Assembly (NCBI GenBank): GCA_037043015.1
Contig: CM073325.1
Coordinates: forward strand, 2,048,501 to 2,112,500
DNA length: 64,000 nt
Source: Bryum argenteum
Lineage: Eukaryota; Streptophyta; Bryopsida; Bryales; Bryaceae
Direction: 5' to 3'
Shown here piece by piece: positions 1-11,400 of the stretch. The position numbers were made by a program, and so were the translations under genes. The first letter of the stretch is position 1. Every line of letters starts with the position of its first letter. Under the pieces are notes generated by a model. It had not been told where the DNA came from. It was given only the letters and a program-made list of their open reading frames with translations, and did not search any database.

Positions 1-1025
1 CTTCACTAGCTCGGAAGGGGGTTGCAAGTTCAGACACGGTCGTAGGTCAAGGAGGAACAACAGCATGGAAGATGTGTGGACTCGACAGAAGCACAACCCT
101 CGCCTTTTTCTTCGAGGTGAACTCAACAGCACAAGGCGCAGGAGCTCAGCTCGCAGGACAACAACTCTTTCTCCAGTTCGTGACCCAGTATCAACATCGA
201 GATGGACAGCTTCGGCAGCGGGTCGTCACCGTTACTCGAAGGTGGGGAGAAACCTCAAGCACAGAGGAGATGGTATCCGGGTTCGATCAAGAGGCCGCCA
301 CCGTCGTGCTCGCTCGCTGGGCATCGTTCAAAATGGAAACAGAAGACGAATTCGACGCCACTCGGTTCCTCGACAGGCTACTCATCCGCGTTTCACAACG
401 GTTCGGAGACTACCGAAAGGAAGACCCAAGCTCGTTTCGTCTGGCACCCACATTCGGTCTCCTGCCACAATTCATGTTCAACCTCCGAAGGTCTCAATTC
501 GTGCAGGTGTTCAACAACTCCCCTGATGAAACGGCCTACTTTCGAATGGTGTTGAATCGAGAGAGTGTGACAAACTCGTTGGTCATGATTCAGCCATCGT
601 TGATCTCGTACTCGTTAAATGGGCCTCCTGAGCCCGTGTTGCTGGATGTGGCGTCCATAGCTCCGGACAGAATCCTGTTGTTAGATGCCTACTTCAGTGT
701 GGTTATCTTTCACGGTATGACGATAGCGCAATGGAGGACTGCGGGGTACCATCTACAACCGGATCAAGTGGCATTCGCAGATTTGTTGCAAGGGCCGCAA
801 GATGATGCGCAGGGGATTATTGCCGAGCGGTTTCCGGTACCCAGGCTGGTGGTGTGTGATCAGCACAAGTCGCAAGCTCGCTTTCTGCTTGCGAGATTGA
901 ACCCTTCGGCGACTTACAATTCAGCTAACATGCCTGCTCCTGGTGGTGACATTATCTTCACGGACGACGTGAGCTTGCAAGTGTTTGTAGAGCACTTGCA
1001 ACGGCTGGCTGTAGTACAGTCTTAA
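1..1025 (+). CDS. SEC23: SEC23, COPII coat GTPase-activating subunit (3' part, 5' end outside window)
   Basis: SEC23 pairs with SEC24 in the inner COPII coat, activates the GTPase SAR1 and helps bud vesicles from the endoplasmic reticulum. The reading frame is open from base 3 to the TAA at 1023-1025, giving about 340 C-terminal residues of a protein usually near 760-800. Family blocks in order are: [18 protein letters not shown] (beta-sandwich region), [24 protein letters not shown] (helical domain), [33 protein letters not shown] and [17 protein letters not shown] at the end (gelsolin-like domain). The ATG at 72 is internal, because homology continues upstream of it without a break. There is no intron in the visible part. 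A diverged inverted copy lies at 40574-41230. Identification is by recognised family sequence and is strong. Confidence 0.93.
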   Translation, partial: SLARKGVASSDTVVGQGGTTAWKMCGLDRSTTLAFFFEVNSTAQGAGAQLAGQQLFLQFVTQYQHRDGQLRQRVVTVTRRWGETSSTEEMVSGFDQEAATVVLARWASFKMETEDEFDATRFLDRLLIRVSQRFGDYRKEDPSSFRLAPTFGLLPQFMFNLRRSQFVQVFNNSPDETAYFRMVLNRESVTNSLVMIQPSLISYSLNGPPEPVLLDVASIAPDRILLLDAYFSVVIFHGMTIAQWRTAGYHLQPDQVAFADLLQGPQDDAQGIIAERFPVPRLVVCDQHKSQARFLLARLNPSATYNSANMPAPGGDIIFTDDVSLQVFVEHLQRLAVVQS

Positions 1026-2199
1026 GCTGGATGCAAAGGAGAGTGGTGGCTTTGCTTTCCCTTGTACTAAACATTTTGCTGTCTTGAACATCTTTAGCCC
1101 CCTCCCCTGTAGAATTTCTAGCTCCTAATTCTTGCATTTTGTAATCGAGATTTGAGCTCTCCATTCTGTGAATCAGCAGAGTTTACTGCCGACCATGCTA
1201 CTGATGTTCTCGTCTCCTTGTGGTGTGTTTTGTTTTGTGATATGTGATTTTGTTCCTGCAAATATGTGATTTTGTTCATCGGGTCAATCAGGTCTGGCCC
1301 ATTGCGATGTAGTCTCTTTGTTAAGTATTGTGTGTTGAAAGCATTTCGCTCGAATATGACGGTTTTTCATGCGTGATTCTGATGCAGGTGACCCACATCA
1401 GAGATGGTATGAGAACTCATTCACCAGACTAAGTTGAAGCCATTGCAATGCTTCTTGCCCTTTGGTATGGGGTTGACTATCAAAAGTCAAAAGAGTACAA
1501 TTGTGAAGCTTATGATAGAATTGAAAGTTAATGACTTTGGTCCTGTCGTAATTAGTCGTGTGAATCTAAGTATACGATTTTAACCCTTAAAGGGTGGTTC
1601 CAGTCCTTCGGGCTGATATTACTTTTAAAAGGACAAATCGAGTCTGAAGGAAGGACTGGACTGTAGGATATTATGTGGCTTGAGAAGAAATGTGATTTGG
1701 TTGACACTTGTTGTGGGTCATTAGAGAGGAGTTGAGGGGCATGTGATGACATATTGAGCATGTCCGAAAGTTTACCAATATTGGTGTAGCAGAGGGTGGA
1801 ATATAGCAAGGTCACTAATAGAACTATTGTGAAAGAGTGTAGATTCAAAAGAGGGTTACATTTGAATCTACCCTCCTCTTTGGCTATATTTAGCTAGTTC
1901 TTTAGCTAGTCCGTTGAGAATGTCCTAAAAACATTCTCAATCGAATGACTTAAAGGCCAAAGCTGATTACATTTAGCGAGGCAAATGTCACTTTCTCTTT
2001 CTATTAGAGTGGCTATTTGTCCCGCCACATTTTGCGGCATGCTAAAGAGAGGCCTCAGACGTGCCAAAGGTAGCCACCTACTATAGCTGTGTTTCTCACT
2101 TGGATACCAATCCAACTCATGCTCAAACGCATCACCTATGTCTTAACTTTTGAAAGATTTCATCATGCTTTTCAAAAAACTTTGATTTTTTTGTTTTTT

Positions 2200-2237
<38 letters not shown>

Positions 2238-2600
2238 GTGTAATGGGAGACAAAATATAGTAAGGAAATTTGACAAGGCTGTAGAAGGACGTAAAACTAA
2301 AAAGGTGTAGTCTTTAGCTAGTCTTTAAGCCAGTTCGTTAGGGAACGCCTTTAGAGCATTCCCAACACACTAATGACAGGACGAGACTGACCAAATATAG
2401 TCAGGTAGTCATAATTTTTCTTTTTCAAAACGGAACATAATTATTAGGCCAGCCAGTTGAGGACTTCAAGTTGGATGGACACAAGATTAGTATACAACGC
2501 TAGGCTAGCGAGACAAATATAAATTTCTTCCTCTAAAACAAGGTGATATTTGTGGCCGCATGCGTGTTTAATCTGAGCTGTAAGGTGTTTTTGCAGGCCT
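1026..2600. other. SEC23 3' flank and anonymous intergenic DNA
   Basis: The first few hundred bases are T-rich and probably hold the SEC23 3' UTR, but I see no clear polyadenylation hexamer. A weak foldback lies near 1600-1670 (CCAGTCCTTC against GAAGGACTGG). A poly-T tract occupies about 2205-2236. Two similar segments, about 1893-1936 and 2307-2365, both contain TTAGCTAGT followed by an imperfect GAATG/CATTC hairpin, so they are probably repeat remnants. No gene is supported. Confidence 0.5.
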
Positions 2601-2713
2601 CTTGGTGTCACGGACATGCCATACAGGGTATTATCCACACCCCATGAGTTTACCGTGATCAGCCTTACTTCTCAAAGATTTCCTAGATTCCGTATATTTT
2701 GCAAGTTCAAGTT

Positions 2714-3023
2714 TTCTGGAAGGTTCTAGAACCTTCCACTAGTTTCCAAAAGCTTCCTCAAGCTTCCGTATAGCTCTAGTAGTTTCCGGAAGCTTCCACA
2801 AGCTTCCAGATAGTTCTAGTAGTTTCCGGAAGCTTCTCTAAGCTTCTGGAAGGTTCCATAAGGATCCAATTGTTTCTGGAAGGTTCCATAAGGATCCAAT
2901 TGTTTCCGGAAGGTTCCATAAACTTCCGGAAGGTTCCGCTTGACCTTCCTAGATTCCGGAAGCTCCCACGAGTCTCCGGAAGGTTCCATAGGAGCTTCTA
3001 GGACCTTACTCCGGAAGTTTCTT
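2714..3023. promoter_or_regulatory. Array of heat-shock elements in the LTR
   Basis: Heat-shock factors bind inverted nGAAn units. The stretch repeatedly shows TTCnnGAAnnTTC: TTCTGGAAGGTTC followed by two further in-phase units at 2714-2736, then TTCCGGAAGCTTC or TTCCGGAAGGTTC at several further places, plus partial copies near the end. I count at least six three-unit matches within about 310 bp, directly upstream of a TATA box. Established plant precedent is the heat-activated copia family ONSEN. That this LTR responds to heat is inference. Confidence 0.75.
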
Positions 3024-3032
3024 CTAGCCTAG

Positions 3033-3040
3033 TATATATA
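3033..3040 (+). promoter_or_regulatory. TATA box of the solo LTR
   Basis: TATATATA sits just after the heat-shock-element array and is followed within about 30 bp by a pyrimidine-rich TTCTTCACTCTC stretch suitable for transcription start. Confidence 0.6.
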
Positions 3041-3264
3041 GAGAGTTGAAGGTCGTTGTTCTTCACTCTCTTCACCACCAGTTGTACCTACTCTTCCAGT
3101 TATCAATACTACTATCTATTCTCTTACTTTGAGTGTCGTTCTGAGTCCTGCGTGAGGAATCCCCTCACTTTTAGTCTATCTTGGTATCCTTTTGGAGTCC
3201 CCTCTTAATCTTGTCTTTGATCCTGCCTTGGAGTTGCTGTCCGCAACACTTGGATATATTTGCT

Positions 3265-3556
3265 TGTTAGGAGGCACGGAGAAAAGGAAAAGCATGAGGA
3301 CACGAATGTAGAATCAAAGAGAAGGCGAGCTCCCCCATGGGAGCTCGTTTATATATTCGAGGAAGTGAAGTACATGCCGTTAGAGCAGCCGAGGTAGTGG
3401 CGGCACCTTAACTGCTCATAAGTGCCAGTAACCGCCGTGGATGTACCAATCATAGGGTGGTTGTAGTGCCACGATCTAAGGAGGATATGTACTTCTAGGG
3501 AACCGGATGGATGACTAAACATCGACTCGGGAGATCCGGTATTGCATCTCGTAACA
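3265..3556 (-). mobile_element. 3' LTR of a reverse-strand Ty1/copia element
   Basis: Read on the minus strand, this 292-bp segment begins TGTTACGAGA and ends CCTCCTAACA, so it has TGTTA...TAACA inverted ends. It is preceded on the minus strand by a purine-rich tract (CTCGAGGAGGAG, 3557-3568) that fits a polypurine tract. The copia RNase H and reverse transcriptase remnants follow in the correct order at 3570-4704. It sits 11 bp beyond the target-site repeat of the solo LTR. No matching 5' LTR was found. Confidence 0.7.
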
Positions 3557-4704
3557 CTCCTCCTCGAGGGTATCGTTCTCGTTGAAAACTCCGCGTGGGG
3601 GAAAAAGAGTAACGATCAATCCTCAGACTGCAGTTCGGATAGGGTTTACATGCCGGCCCTCTGTGTGAGTTTCCGGTGCTATGGGGCTGGGAGGGCCTTC
3701 GTAAGAAGGTCGGCGATGTTCTCCGCTGATGCAACCTTGCGGATATTGATCTGCTCCGTGCTTGTAAGCTCTTGTATGTAGCCAAAGATTTGTCAATTGA
3801 TTTGTTTGACCCTGTCGGATTTGATGAATCTAGATGGGAGCTGCTCAATGTATGCGGCGTAATATTCGAAGATTGTCGTAGGTTTGGCTGGGACGGGGAG
3901 GCCAACCATTTCGCCAATCGCCGTACGCTTGGTTCCCAACCATTCGGATTATCGAGCTGCTTCATGAAACGCAAGGAGTTCAGCGTGGTTTGTCGAGGTA
4001 GCAGTCGTCGTCTGCTTGAATGAGCGTCAAGATATCAGTGCTTCGTTCTTCACGAATATCTAGCTGGTATTGCTCGATTGGGGGTTTGTTTTAAAACCGG
4101 CGTCGGCGTATCCGATGATCACGCTGTGTCCGGCTTGGAAATGAGGGCGAGGTCGTGAGTGCCGCAGAGGTACCTCATCAAGTGTTTCATGCCTTGCCAG
4201 TGCCGCGAGGTTGGACGTTGGCTATGTCTTACTAACACGCTGACCGCAAAGCTGATGTCGGGACGAGTATTAGTCGCTAAGTACAGTAACGCTTCGACTG
4301 CTGCAAGATATTCGCGTTTCTCGACCTCCTCTTTGTTTTCTTTAGCTGGTCGATAGGAGTGGTTCTCACTCTTGAACTTTTCGATCATGGGCGCAATCAG
4401 CGCGTTCGAAATGTCTATGTTGAAGGTGTGCAGGAGCTTTCTAGTGTACGTTTGTTGGTGGAGTAGCAAACTTCCATCTGCAAAATGCTTGATCTGGAGG
4501 CCAAGACAAAAGGTTGTGTGTCTAGTGTCCTAATAATTTCATTTCAAACTGTTTTGTCAGTATTGATTCTACTTTTTGAGATAACTCTGGGGTGCCAATT
4601 GATTTCAAGTTATCCACATATACAGCAAGAATGACAAATTCGGTTGCTTCCTTAAGCACAAATACGCAACGTAGAGCTGGGTGGTTTGAGAAACTGTGAG
4701 CCAT
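3557..4704 (-). pseudogene. Decayed Ty1/copia pol: reverse transcriptase end and RNase H
   Basis: On the minus strand, 4704-4522 encodes part of the reverse transcriptase with AVYVDNLKSIG, where the catalytic YVDD has become YVDN. Segment 4469-4119 carries YTRKLLHTF and EYLAAVEALLYLATNTRPDI and ends in MKHLMRYLCGTHDLAL, which are the classic copia blocks between reverse transcriptase and RNase H. Near 3960-4010 the RNase H block NHAELLAFHEAAR can be read but is followed by an in-frame stop. Several frameshifts separate the pieces, so the element cannot encode a working polymerase. The 5' part (gag, integrase) is missing or unrecognisable upstream of 4704. Confidence 0.8.
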
Positions 4705-5500
4705 GTGAACCCTCGATATGGTTCACTTAGATGATATTGTCTTCGCATGGCTTTTAGGCATGCTTTTTCGCATTGCAGTAGTCTAATTCTAGCCCGTTTA
4801 AATATTTATTAGAATGTCGGTTAGAAGTCATTTTAGTTTGTAGGATTTTAGTGGTTGCAGGATATTTCCATTACTATTTAATATTTAGCGTATTTCATGG
4901 TTTAATGGTGTGAGTTAGAAGAGTTTAGGAGTGTGTGATGATTCTAGGCTAGGATTAGTACCCAAATTGCCATAATAATTTGCATTTTAACCCTCCTAGT
5001 AGTTTTAAGTGCTTGGGTAGAGTTTTTCATCCTGTGGATGAAACTTGGATGAATGAAAAGCTGTCCAAACCAGATAGATGTAGCTTTTTTCCAAGCAATC
5101 TCTCTGGATCGCAGCCAAGGAGTCTGACTTCTCTCAATGAGTTTTTTGGGGAGCCGTTAGGTTTTTGTTGCAAGTTTTGGGGATCTAAGTTTTTAAGTGT
5201 GTTGTTGGAATTGTAACGTTGGATCTGGAGTAAAAAACCTCAAATCAGTAGAACCGTGAAGAAAATTCACGATTATAGGTTAGTTGATTTTTTGTGATGT
5301 GAAGGGTTTTGTGTAGAGCTTGTGTGTGCAATCGAGGCGATTGGAACTTGTAAAGGAAAGAGTGTGTGTGAAAAGAGAGAAGTTTGAACTTAGATTTAAA
5401 TCTAGATTGGTGTGTGATGGGAGTCATGGCCGTTTTGGAAGCATGTGTATGCATATGTGTGTGTAGCTAGGAGGTCGGAGACTTGGCGAAGGGGGAAGCG
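4705..5500. other. Anonymous intergenic or repeat-derived DNA
   Basis: The stretch is AT-rich with no coding segment that I recognise. A short inverted repeat of the type TTTCATCC/GGATGAAA occurs near 5024-5045. A similar pair recurs near 9687-9710, so both places may carry pieces of one repeat family. Confidence 0.3.
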
Positions 5501-5512
5501 TGGCTGCGGCAT

Positions 5513-5830
5513 CAGAACAAGAAGGTCAACTTTGAAGCGCGATTGCTAGCGGAGCACAGCGAGTTTGCCCACGAGGTTTTCACGCTTAGTTAGATCGTGA
5601 AGCTAACTTTCCAAAAACTCCAAGCGCGCTCAATTCCAAGCAAGAACGAGGGAGCTACGCTGCTACGGCACTTTTAATAATCAGAGGTCTACTTCGGCGG
5701 CAGAATCAGAAGGTCGACTTTGAAACGCGATCGCTAGCAGAGCACAACTAGTTTGCCCACGAGGTTTTCACGCCTAGTTAAATCGTGAAGCTAGCTTTCC
5801 AAAACTTGTAAGCGCGCAAAATTCTAGTAA
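5513..5830. repeat. Two diverged direct repeats, period about 190 bp
   Basis: A block starting AGAAGGTCAACTTTGAAGCG near 5510 recurs with a few changes near 5700. Both copies then contain TTTGCCCACGAGGTTTTCAC, a GTGAAGCTA stretch and AAGCGCGC. This is probably a duplicated segment inside an old retroelement. Confidence 0.6.
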
Positions 5831-8260
5831 GGCTAAAGGAGCTATGGTAGTTTTTGTCCCGAGGGAGGTAAAATTTTTGGAGGAGGTTTTATGTATAATG
5901 TTAGGAACAGGATCGATAACCCCGCAGCGGGTCCCATGACCCCGGCGGCGGGTAGTTATACTTAGTAGGTAATTAACTGCTACCAACTACCCCAACTACA
6001 TATAAATGGCTAATAGCAGGGTCTTGTCCACCACTGCACACTCTATTATTTAAATGCATGTTTTCTATCTGTCGATCGCAAATCTGTTTCTGTCTCCGCT
6101 CAGTGCAGCCCTTACGAGCGTTGATACTGGGGAGTGAGCCAACAAATGTGCAACATTCATTTGTTTGGCTCAATGTTAATGTTTTGTCAAATGTTAGTTG
6201 AATATTGTGATATAAGTATGAGGAGTTAAGAGTTTTGAATGAAAACCCTTAAATGTTAATTGGAAGGTTAGAAAGTATTAACTTTTTGAGAAGACTTTTT
6301 AGAGGAAGTGGAGTCAATTTGAAGATTGGAGTAGGGTAAGAAGAAAAGGGGTAGTTGGTAGAGTAGGAAAATTAAACAATTAGATTAGTGACCCCACGAT
6401 GAAAGCCCAAAGTGGTGAAGGAAGAGTGGGGGATTTGATGAGTAGAGTAGAAGGCCCCACGATTGAAGCCAAAAGTGGTGAAGAGTGGGGGCTATCCCTT
6501 TCCTTCAAGCCGACACTCCTTCGACAAACAAGATCAAGCTACAATCGATAGGTCTCTCATGGTTAATATCTTGTATGTTAGTAAAATTGTTAGTCCTTGT
6601 TGGTTGGCTTCCATGGTGATTATTTATCACCTTGTGGCAATGGAAGCCACCATTGACCCTCTATCCAAGTGGCATGGTGGAGGGATCATGGGACTTTTAT
6701 ATATTTATAGTGGTAGGTAGAGCTTGGGCATGGGACTTGCTCCCTTGCATAGGTCGCAAGTTAGCTCCATTGTTAGTACTTACCCTTAGTTACCGGCCAA
6801 GTAAATGGCCGGGTTAAAACTTGAGAGCAAGGATATTTAAGCCTTGCTCCCAAGCTTGTTCATCATCTCTTTGTAATGACCCACTCAATCTAGTTAGAGT
6901 AGGAGAAGTAAGGCCTTGGGTCTCCTTCTCCTCCATCTTGTTTGTCTCATATCTTGTTTGTCTACCTCTTCCATCTCCTCTTAGTTTATGTTAGAGTAGG
7001 AGAAGGAAGGCCTTGGGCCTCCTTCTCCTCCATTTTGTTCACCTACCTATCCATCTATTTAGTTAGGAGGAGGAAGGCTATGGGCTTCCTTCTCCTCTTT
7101 GTTCACCTTGTCATCTCTTTTGAAGTGTTAGTAGTTAGGAGAAGGAGAGCCCTTCTCAAAATGTTCTTGCTTTTGAAGTGTTGGTAGTTAGGAGAAGGAG
7201 AGCCCTTCTCAAAATGCTTGTCTTGTCTCACTCATCTTCCTCCTTATTGAGTTCCTTTGTTAAGATAAGAGCTTGTTCTTGCCCCATGAAAGCGAGCCAG
7301 ATTGTTTCCCCCATAACTCACTCAATTCTACTTCAAATCCTTTGCAATTTTTAAGGTAGATAGAGCTCCAGTAGAGCTTTTCAACGGTAGTAAGCATGCT
7401 CAAATCCGAGTTGTAGAGAAGGAGAAATTTGCTCTTAAAGTCGAGGCGTTGGAAAAGTTTTCCCCCTCGGTAGTGGCAAAAACTGCCACAGTCAAAGTGG
7501 AATCAGTTCTAGGATTTTCACTCTTTGCTCTTGAGATTTTGAGGGTAGGTGGGAAATCAAGTAAGCTTTCTAAAAAGCTATGGCACGCTTGATTTCGTAC
7601 TAGGATGACGACTTGGTGGCCCAAAAACGAAGGGACACTTTCAAGGTCATTCGACGGGGGAGTTTTCTCCTCATTTAGCTTCTTGTTTTTTTCTCTTCTC
7701 CTTGTCTCTTCCTCTTCTTTGTTCCCTCTTCTTGTGATTTCCTTCAATTCACCGCTTGTGACCAAAGGCCACCTACATGGTGGTTTTTAAGGCTCACATG
7801 GGGTTGCAAACATCTACGCACTGTGTTTATGATCACCTGAATCTTGATTTCGGTATTCCTGGATGATTACATGAATGTAGTCAAGATTGTAATTGTTGTT
7901 GAAGACTAATCTGCATCTGCTGGGATTGTGTTTGGAGGTAGGTTACCCACTCTCCTCTTACACCTACTGCAGCTGGATCCGGAACGGGGTCTACCCATAT
8001 TCCATCAGCCTGTAAGCGCTGTATGTGTCCCCAGTCTACGGATGTGGGTCTTTGGTGTTATCTCGGCTGCGGCCACCACATGTGTTGGAGATTAAGTAAA
8101 TACTGTGTATTAGAGGCCAGGGAGGTCGCAAGTGACTTTCGCGGCGCCTCTTCTTCCAAAAACCTTGAACACTACGGTTGTAGCGATGCATGATCGTGGG
8201 CCAACGCTTGTCGAATGAATTCTTCACCACCTCATTAGAAACCACGGGTTCCGGCACTCG
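5831..8260. other. Repeat-derived DNA without a recognisable gene
   Basis: Between 6890 and 7210 a short module of the type GAGTAGGAGAAG(G)AAGGCCTTGGGC...CCTTCTCCTCC, later TTAGGAGAAGGAGAGCCCTTCTCAAAATG, recurs about five times. Each module contains a GGAGAAGG/CCTTCTCC self-complement. The open frames here are low-complexity and do not resemble known proteins. The stretch looks like LTR or untranslated retroelement sequence, but I could not define its ends. Confidence 0.4.
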
Positions 8261-8284
8261 CTTCTCCTTAGGCTTTATTCCAAG

Positions 8285-8580
8285 GCAAACTTATGGCTGT
8301 GGCGCCTATGGCCGTGGGCCCTATTGCCGCCAGATCCAGTGACCCTATAGCCATGGAGATTTTGGGGACCGTGTGGCTGCGGGGAGTTGGCGACCCTGAG
8401 GCTGCGGAGCGGCGGCGTTGTAGTCGACCTCTGTGGCCGCAGATAGGTCGGCGCTGCAGCCGACCCTGTGGCTGCGAGCCGAGCGGATCCTGCGGCCGCA
8501 GGTGGGTTGGCGCTGCCGCCAACTGTGAGGTTAAATTCCGGTGTTCCGGTTCTAACTTACAAGTTCGGCCGTGGGGGGGG
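8285..8580. repeat. GC-rich low-complexity segment
   Basis: A compositionally odd island of GGCCGTGGCC / GTGGCTGCGG-like words lies in AT-rich surroundings. Open frames exist on both strands only because of this composition, and I call no protein from them. Confidence 0.5.
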
Positions 8581-9039
8581 GAGTGCAAACAATTTGACCT
8601 TCCAAGCAATGGACAACCTTTTACCAGTGAATTAAGAGTAAGACTCCACCGATTGTTAGGTTGGGAGGCTCAAATTGCCTCCAATCACTCATTAGGACTT
8701 TGGACTCAATTATGGGGATCAAATGTGCCAAACAACAACCAAAAACCTCCAAATTGCATCAATTCAAAAGACTACAACACTAATATAGTTTATGAAAACT
8801 AGAATTGCAATACTACACATCAACAAGTAAATTCAACCAACCAAACAAGCAAATTGAAACAATCAAACAAACAAATAGAAACAACCAACAAACAAATTCA
8901 AGCAACAAAATCAATGCAAAGAACACAATATTTTTTGGGTGACTAAAGCCACCGAATTTTTAAGTTATATTACTTCTGTAACCACACACACTAAACCAAT
9001 TGCATAAAACACGCAAACATCAAAGAATTGAGAAGGGAT

Positions 9040-9640
9040 GGGCTCCCTTCATGTTGCCTCCGGCCACTGCTGGACCCTCCTTCACCCCAACGGCTATGGC
9101 TCCTTCTTAGTTGCATCAAATCCAGCGTGCAAGGTGTCCTTGGAAAGAGGACAACCTGATCTGTGTTGTCCCAAAATCTCAGCTCCTGAAACGTTGGAGG
9201 CCGAGTGCTACCGTCCTTCAAAGTTCTGCTCCTCCATTCGGCGGCTCCAGCACCCCCCTTCTTCCAACGGCTATAACTCCTTGTCTGTTGCTTCATATGC
9301 AGCGTGCAAGGTGTCTTTAGAAAATGGACTTTGAGGCGCTCCTCTCCTCCAAAGGGCGTGCGCAAATTCATCTCCAGCTCCCTGCTACGCCCTTCCAAAG
9401 TCGGCAGATCCAGGTCTGACTTGGGAGATCCACCTCTCCTCCTTCTCCTCCTTCTCCTCCTACCTACACACACTCAAACACCACCACCAAGCACCCCACA
9501 CTCTCTTCTGACGTATTTTCTTCATCATGTAGTTCAAATCATGTCTCTTCCTACAAAAACACTCTCATCCTCCTTCTCACCTCACACACAGCAACACACA
9601 CCCAAAAAATTTCTCTCTCCTCCCCAAAACTTCTAACCCT
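9040..9640. repeat. Direct repeats in probable retroelement untranslated sequence
   Basis: Two related blocks of about 100 bp (near 9070-9170 and 9245-9335) share CCAACGGCTAT and GCGTGCAAGGTGTC. They are followed by a CT-rich stretch (CTCCTTCTCCTCC) and by a GTTTCATCC...GGATGAAA hairpin near 9687-9710. The reverse reading yields an arginine-rich frame that is a composition artefact. Confidence 0.5.
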
Positions 9641-11400
9641 AACTCCCACCCTCTCTTCCTAGTTGGAGACTTGGATGGGGCGAGTTTCATCCATTTCGCA
9701 TGGATGAAATTTTGTTCATCTGGTAGTTCATCCGCAGGGTTTTACCGATACCCTAGTTTATTAACTAGGAGGAAACTTGAGCAATTTATGAATGATAATA
9801 AAGCAGTAAAACATAAATAAAACATGTCATGAAACTTTGACGCAGTTTAATATTACTAATTTACAATAGAATAACAACCACTGGGTCATCTAAGTAGACC
9901 CCTTTAATTATCCTAGAAATTCCGGAAATCGAAGGAATTAGCCTAAATGTCCCAATTAAGAATTTTGAACGTAAAAATATTATTCTTGCGCTTGTAGATA
10001 GTGTTTCGAACAAGCGTGAACCGTTTCAGCGGTTCACAGGTGTCGGCCATGTGCGGGACATTTTTGCCCAAAAATGCAACGGACGCGGGGTCTCGAAGCT
10101 CGTAGGCAAATGCTTCCATTGGGCTCGTACGGTCACATGTGGTACAACTTACACCGCTCTACATTTGTGCGCGCGGGGAAAGGTGCGCCATCTAATGACG
10201 CGAGTTGAACGGTGTTGTTTGGACGGACATCCCATACTTCAAATGGGCCTAGCCATATAGCATCGCACTCACACCGTGGAGTGATGAACGGTACCCGCCT
10301 CTCGCTCCACGTAGTGCCACTGCACGTCTTCAGGAATCATGCGCGTATCAGCAGCATCTTTACAAGCTCGCAGCGCAAGCAAGCAAGAGAGAGTCAATCT
10401 TTTACTTCAGCGATGGTGACCCGAACCAGGGCAGCGCGTAGATTTAATAGCCAGTGATAGTTGCTGAGTCTTCTGTTCGGTATGCATCAAAAATGCCATA
10501 CTCGTTCTAACCGTAATGTAGCCTAATGCAAATATCTTGAGCCTTCCGAATCTTCAATTAGACTCTGGTAGCATGCAATTTTTAAATTTCTTACTAGATA
10601 TTGCTACCGGGACTCAATTTCTTGAGCTGAGAACTGAACTTCTCCAATTTTGGGATTGGAGTGAAATCCACCTAGTACCTGAAATCACGTGTTGCTGTAA
10701 GTTAAGTAGTTTACAAACTTTGATATTTGTGAGTGCCGTTCGAGGATCAAGATTTTAAGTAAAGGGTTTCTCAATCGCGAAATTTAAGCGTGACAGCTGG
10801 TTTTTTTAGTTCTGAGGTTCAGGGAAGCGAAATTCTACGTTTTTGCAATTCTGAAATCCAGCTTTATGGATGTCTTTTCCATTGGAGATTTTGTAATGTA
10901 TGATACTCGGCGAGTCAAATTTTAAGTACACTTGTTTTATCCGATATTGTTCAATAGTTTGTTGTTTAGGTTCTGGGAGTGAGACTCAAATCTCAAAATT
11001 CAAAGGTGAGCTATGTAAGAAGTTCTATCGCATGCTAATTATAATAGAGTTTGCGTTGTAATAGACTAGGTCTCAGTTTGAAGAGAGACGCGACGTGGTT
11101 TACAGCGTGTACTCAAAAGTCAAAGGAAATGTTAGCATGAAAGAGTAGTGATCTGATTATTAACTTAATTTTCTTGATTACTGCTTCTACAAAACTATTT
11201 TCTGCGTGTTCATACCGTACTGAATAAGAATGTTGGATATTTGAAAATACACAAAAGTCTTCGAAAACATGGGATATGAATTTTAAAGCGTTATTAATTT
11301 TATGGTGACATAGTGGGATGTCTGGGTAGTAATTTTTTATTTAAGGATTTTAAGGGTCGGAAGAAAGGTGGTGGTTTTTGTACTTAAACTCCTAAACAAC
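9641..11400. other. Intergenic DNA, no supported gene
   Basis: Mixed-composition DNA. A less AT-rich stretch at about 10010-10450 has short open frames on the plus strand (such as 10051-10260) that I cannot match to any family. They could be debris of a transposon. Confidence 0.3.

Larger units (their letters stand above)
2606..3248 (+). mobile_element. Solo LTR of a retrotransposon, rich in heat-shock elements
   Basis: The segment begins TGTCACGGAC and ends GTCCGCAACA, which are near-perfect inverted termini with the TG...CA ends typical of LTRs. It is flanked by a 5-bp direct repeat CTTGG (2601-2605 and 3249-3253), as expected of an integrase target-site duplication. No internal retroelement coding lies next to it in the matching orientation, so it is a solo LTR left by LTR-LTR recombination. 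It holds an array of heat-shock elements, then a TATA box, then a pyrimidine-rich leader-like stretch, so transcription would run left to right. The superfamily (copia or gypsy) cannot be decided from the LTR alone. Confidence 0.82.

Noticed and set aside
65-555. Additional open frames of 117 and 153 codons overlapping SEC23
   Set aside because: They are out-of-frame shadows of the SEC23 exon, which has clear family blocks in the frame used.
8268-8802. 169- and 113-codon frames at 8.3-8.8 kb
   Set aside because: They run on opposite strands through a GC-rich low-complexity segment, show no domain, and are open only because stop codons are rare in that composition.
8991-9473. 160-codon minus-strand frame beginning with an arginine run
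   Set aside because: The arginine run comes from a CTCCTTCTCC repeat, and the rest spans two direct repeats of retroelement-like DNA.
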